Shown in pieces: positions 62,202 to 64,000 of a stretch of 64,000 nt of DNA. Below the pieces are notes generated by a model that saw only the letters and a list, made by a program, of their open reading frames with translations, ran no database searches and was not told the DNA's origin. Positions within the stretch are counted from its first letter, which is position 1, and each line of letters opens with the position of its first letter. Both the position numbers and the translations under genes were made by a program. Source of the stretch: Mycobacteriales bacterium (GTDB lineage: Bacteria; Actinomycetota; Actinomycetes; BP-191); NCBI GenBank assembly GCA_035714365.1, contig DASTMB010000041.1:49569-113568 (forward strand), read 5' to 3'.

Positions 62202-64000
62202 GTGCCCCCCGACGTACGCGCCGAGCTCGACGCCGAGCGCGAGCACATGCGGGACAGCCGCGCCGCCCTCGCCCGGATGCGCGAACGCGCCGCCCAGATC
62301 GGGGACGTCGCCGTCGACGCGTTCGCCTCCGAGGCGCTGGGCAAGGCGCGCGCGCAACGCCTGAAGGCCCTGGTGGACGACGGCACGACGCCGCTGTTCT
62401 TCGGCCGGCTGGACCAGGCGGACTCGGACGAGACGTTCCACATCGGTCGCCGGCACATCCTGGACACCCGCGGCGACCCGATGGTGATCGACTGGCGGGC
62501 GCCGATCGCGCTGCCGTTCTACCGGGCGACGGCGCGCGAGCCGATGGGGGTGGAGCGGCGGCGGCGCTTCGGCTTCCACCACGGCGAGCTGACCAGCTTC
62601 GAGGACGAGGCGCTGCTGCGCGGCGAGGCGCTCGGCACCGCGAGCCGCATCCTGGCGGAGGAGATTGAACGTCCCCGCGTCGGCCCGATGCGCGACATCG
62701 TCGCGACGATCCAGCCGGACCAGGACGAGATCGTCCGCGCCGACCTGAACGAGACGATCTGCGTGCAGGGCGCGCCCGGCACCGGCAAGACGGCGGTCGG
62801 CCTGCACCGGGCGGCGTACCTGCTCTACACGTTCCGCGACCGGCTGCGCCGCGGCGGCGTGCTGATCCTCGGCCCGAACCGCGCGTTCCTCTCCTACATC
62901 GGCGACGTGCTGCCGGCGCTGGGCGAGGTCGACGTGACGCAACGCACGGTGGACGACCTGGCCACGGCCGTCCCGGTGAACGCCACGGAGGACCCGGAGA
63001 CGGCGACGTTGAAGGGCGACGCCCGGATGGCGGCGGTGCTGCGGAAGGCGGTCTACGGCGGGATCGTGCGCCCGGCGACGGACCTGGTGCTGGACATCGG
63101 CGGGCGGCGGCGCCGGCTGGACGCGGACACGATGCGCGGCCTGGTCCGCGACCTGCTGCACGCCGACGCCCGCTACGCCACGGCCCGCGAACGCCTGCGC
63201 ACGCACATCGCGGAGGTGGTGCGCCGGGAGATGGAGGCGGCCGGGGCGTCGCCGACCGACGGCGCGGTCGCGCGGATCGCGGGCAGCCCGGCGGTGCGCG
63301 ATTACGTGGACGCGCACTGGCCGCCGGTCGACCCGGGCGGGCTGCTGCTGCGGCTCTACACCGACCCGGCCGCGCTGGCGAGGGCGGCGGCGGGGATCCT
63401 GACCGGCGAGGAGCAGGCGCGGCTGCGCTGGCCGAGCGTGCCGCGCGGCGTGAAGAGCGCGCCGTGGACGCGGGCGGACGCGTTCCTCGCCGACGAGGTC
63501 GCCGACCTGCTGGAACGCACCCCCAGCTTCGGCCACGTGATTCTGGACGAGGCGCAGGACCTCTCGCCGATGCAGTGCCGGGCGGTGGGGCGGCGCTGCT
63601 CGACGGGGAGCGCGACGTTGCTGGGGGACGTGGCGCAGGGCACCACACCGTGGGCGACGGACGACTGGCGGACGACGCTCGCCCACCTCGGCAAGCCGGA
63701 GGGCCGGCTGGAGCCGCTCACCCGCGGCTACCGGGTGCCGCAGCAGGTGCTGGACCTCGCCAACCGGCTGCTCCCGAGCATCGCCGCCGACGTCTCCCCG
63801 GCCACCTCGGTGCGCCGCGGCGAGGGGAGCCTGCGCATCGCCCACGACCCGGACGCCGCCCGCGCCGCGGTCGCGGCCGTACGAACGGCGCTGGCCGCGG
63901 AGGGCTCGATCGGCGTCATCGCCGCGGACGACCAGGCCGCCCAGGTGGTCGACGCGCTCACGAACGCCGGGATCGCGCACGACCGGCTCGACGCCGACGC
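62202..64000 (+). CDS. helR: HelD/HelR-type RNA polymerase-recycling ATPase (partial, C-terminus outside window)
   Basis: UvrD-like superfamily 1 protein; about 599 residues are visible. An N-terminal coiled coil (LDAEREHMRDSRAALARMRERA) precedes the 1A domain with Walker A GAPGTGKTAVG at 190-200. Walker B is VILDEAQDLSPMQ, followed by GDVAQGTTPWA and a YRVPQQVLDLANRLLP block. The DWRAPIALPFYRA motif at 97-109 is typical of the HelD family. In actinobacteria HelR displaces rifampicin-stalled RNA polymerase. TAGCCT, overlapping the queA-like stop, may be its own -10 element, 9 bases before the GTG. Confidence 0.88.
   Translation, partial: MPPDVRAELDAEREHMRDSRAALARMRERAAQIGDVAVDAFASEALGKARAQRLKALVDDGTTPLFFGRLDQADSDETFHIGRRHILDTRGDPMVIDWRAPIALPFYRATAREPMGVERRRRFGFHHGELTSFEDEALLRGEALGTASRILAEEIERPRVGPMRDIVATIQPDQDEIVRADLNETICVQGAPGTGKTAVGLHRAAYLLYTFRDRLRRGGVLILGPNRAFLSYIGDVLPALGEVDVTQRTVDDLATAVPVNATEDPETATLKGDARMAAVLRKAVYGGIVRPATDLVLDIGGRRRRLDADTMRGLVRDLLHADARYATARERLRTHIAEVVRREMEAAGASPTDGAVARIAGSPAVRDYVDAHWPPVDPGGLLLRLYTDPAALARAAAGILTGEEQARLRWPSVPRGVKSAPWTRADAFLADEVADLLERTPSFGHVILDEAQDLSPMQCRAVGRRCSTGSATLLGDVAQGTTPWATDDWRTTLAHLGKPEGRLEPLTRGYRVPQQVLDLANRLLPSIAADVSPATSVRRGEGSLRIAHDPDAARAAVAAVRTALAAEGSIGVIAADDQAAQVVDALTNAGIAHDRLDAD

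Overview
The window is a chromosomal replication-origin neighbourhood from a high-GC actinobacterium. The evidence is the GC-rich third codon positions, the frequent GTG starts, the actinobacterial -10 hexamers, and the gene order. gyrB-dciA-recF-gnd-dnaN-dnaA runs left; rpmH-rnpA-yidD-yidC-khpB-rsmG-parA-parB runs right. Further right come cwlM-trxA-trxB-anti-sigma-sigM-murJ-DUF6049-NUDIX-pcnA, then ino1-padR-DUF5318-ponA-GT87 and rpsF-ssb-rpsR-rplI-dnaB. This is broadly the mycobacterial/streptomycete order. I would not name the genus; DnaN-Gnd-RecF linkage and overall gene content fit a free-living Actinomycetes lineage outside the classic model genera.

Layout. 1-7.3 kb: replication genes, with the dnaA-dnaN and dnaA-rpmH spacers as competing oriC candidates. 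7.3-12.5 kb: ribosomal protein L34, RNase P, membrane insertase and chromosome partitioning, with two parS sites inside the 5' part of parA. 12.5-17.4 kb: Ddl, an aminotransferase, a GNAT protein, a CwlM-like amidase and thioredoxin. 17.5-31.1 kb: thioredoxin reductase, an ECF sigma/anti-sigma pair, a stand-alone MurJ-type pseudokinase, two NlpC/P60 hydrolases (one behind a c-di-AMP riboswitch), MurJ, DUF6049, Nudix and a YbaK-type deacylase. 31.2-32.3 kb: a PIN-type toxin-antitoxin pair. 32.4-42.8 kb: CCA-adding enzyme, FecR-like lipoprotein, MFS transporter, PAS protein, branched-chain amino acid dehydrogenase, inositol-phosphate synthase with its PadR neighbour, and a class A PBP. 43-48.4 kb: glycosyltransferases of the GT87, PIG-V and DPM types, a PGRP amidase and an endonuclease IV. 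48.4-51.5 kb: an ECF sigma factor sandwiched between two paralogous membrane proteins with PKD-like domains. 51.5-53.8 kb: aldehyde dehydrogenase and a cupredoxin. 53.8-59.9 kb: the rpsF operon, a DUF3800 gene in a DnaA-box-rich spacer, and an intein-bearing dnaB behind a LexA box. 59.9-64 kb: SoxR, an SDR, a divergent QueA-like protein and the start of a HelR-type ATPase.

How it works together. The two ends of the window hold the replication machinery (DnaA, DnaN, RecF, GyrB; SSB, DnaB). The middle is dominated by cell envelope work: lipid II flipping, its regulators, hydrolases, PBP and lipid-linked sugar transfer. Redox modules (TrxA/TrxB/SigM, SoxR) are interspersed. The most unusual stretch is 55.6-57.1 kb. 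It contains a second cluster of DnaA-box-like sites about 49 kb from dnaA, a DUF3800 gene, a compact multi-stem inverted-repeat element and an SOS box, all directly upstream of a dnaB carrying a class 3 intein.
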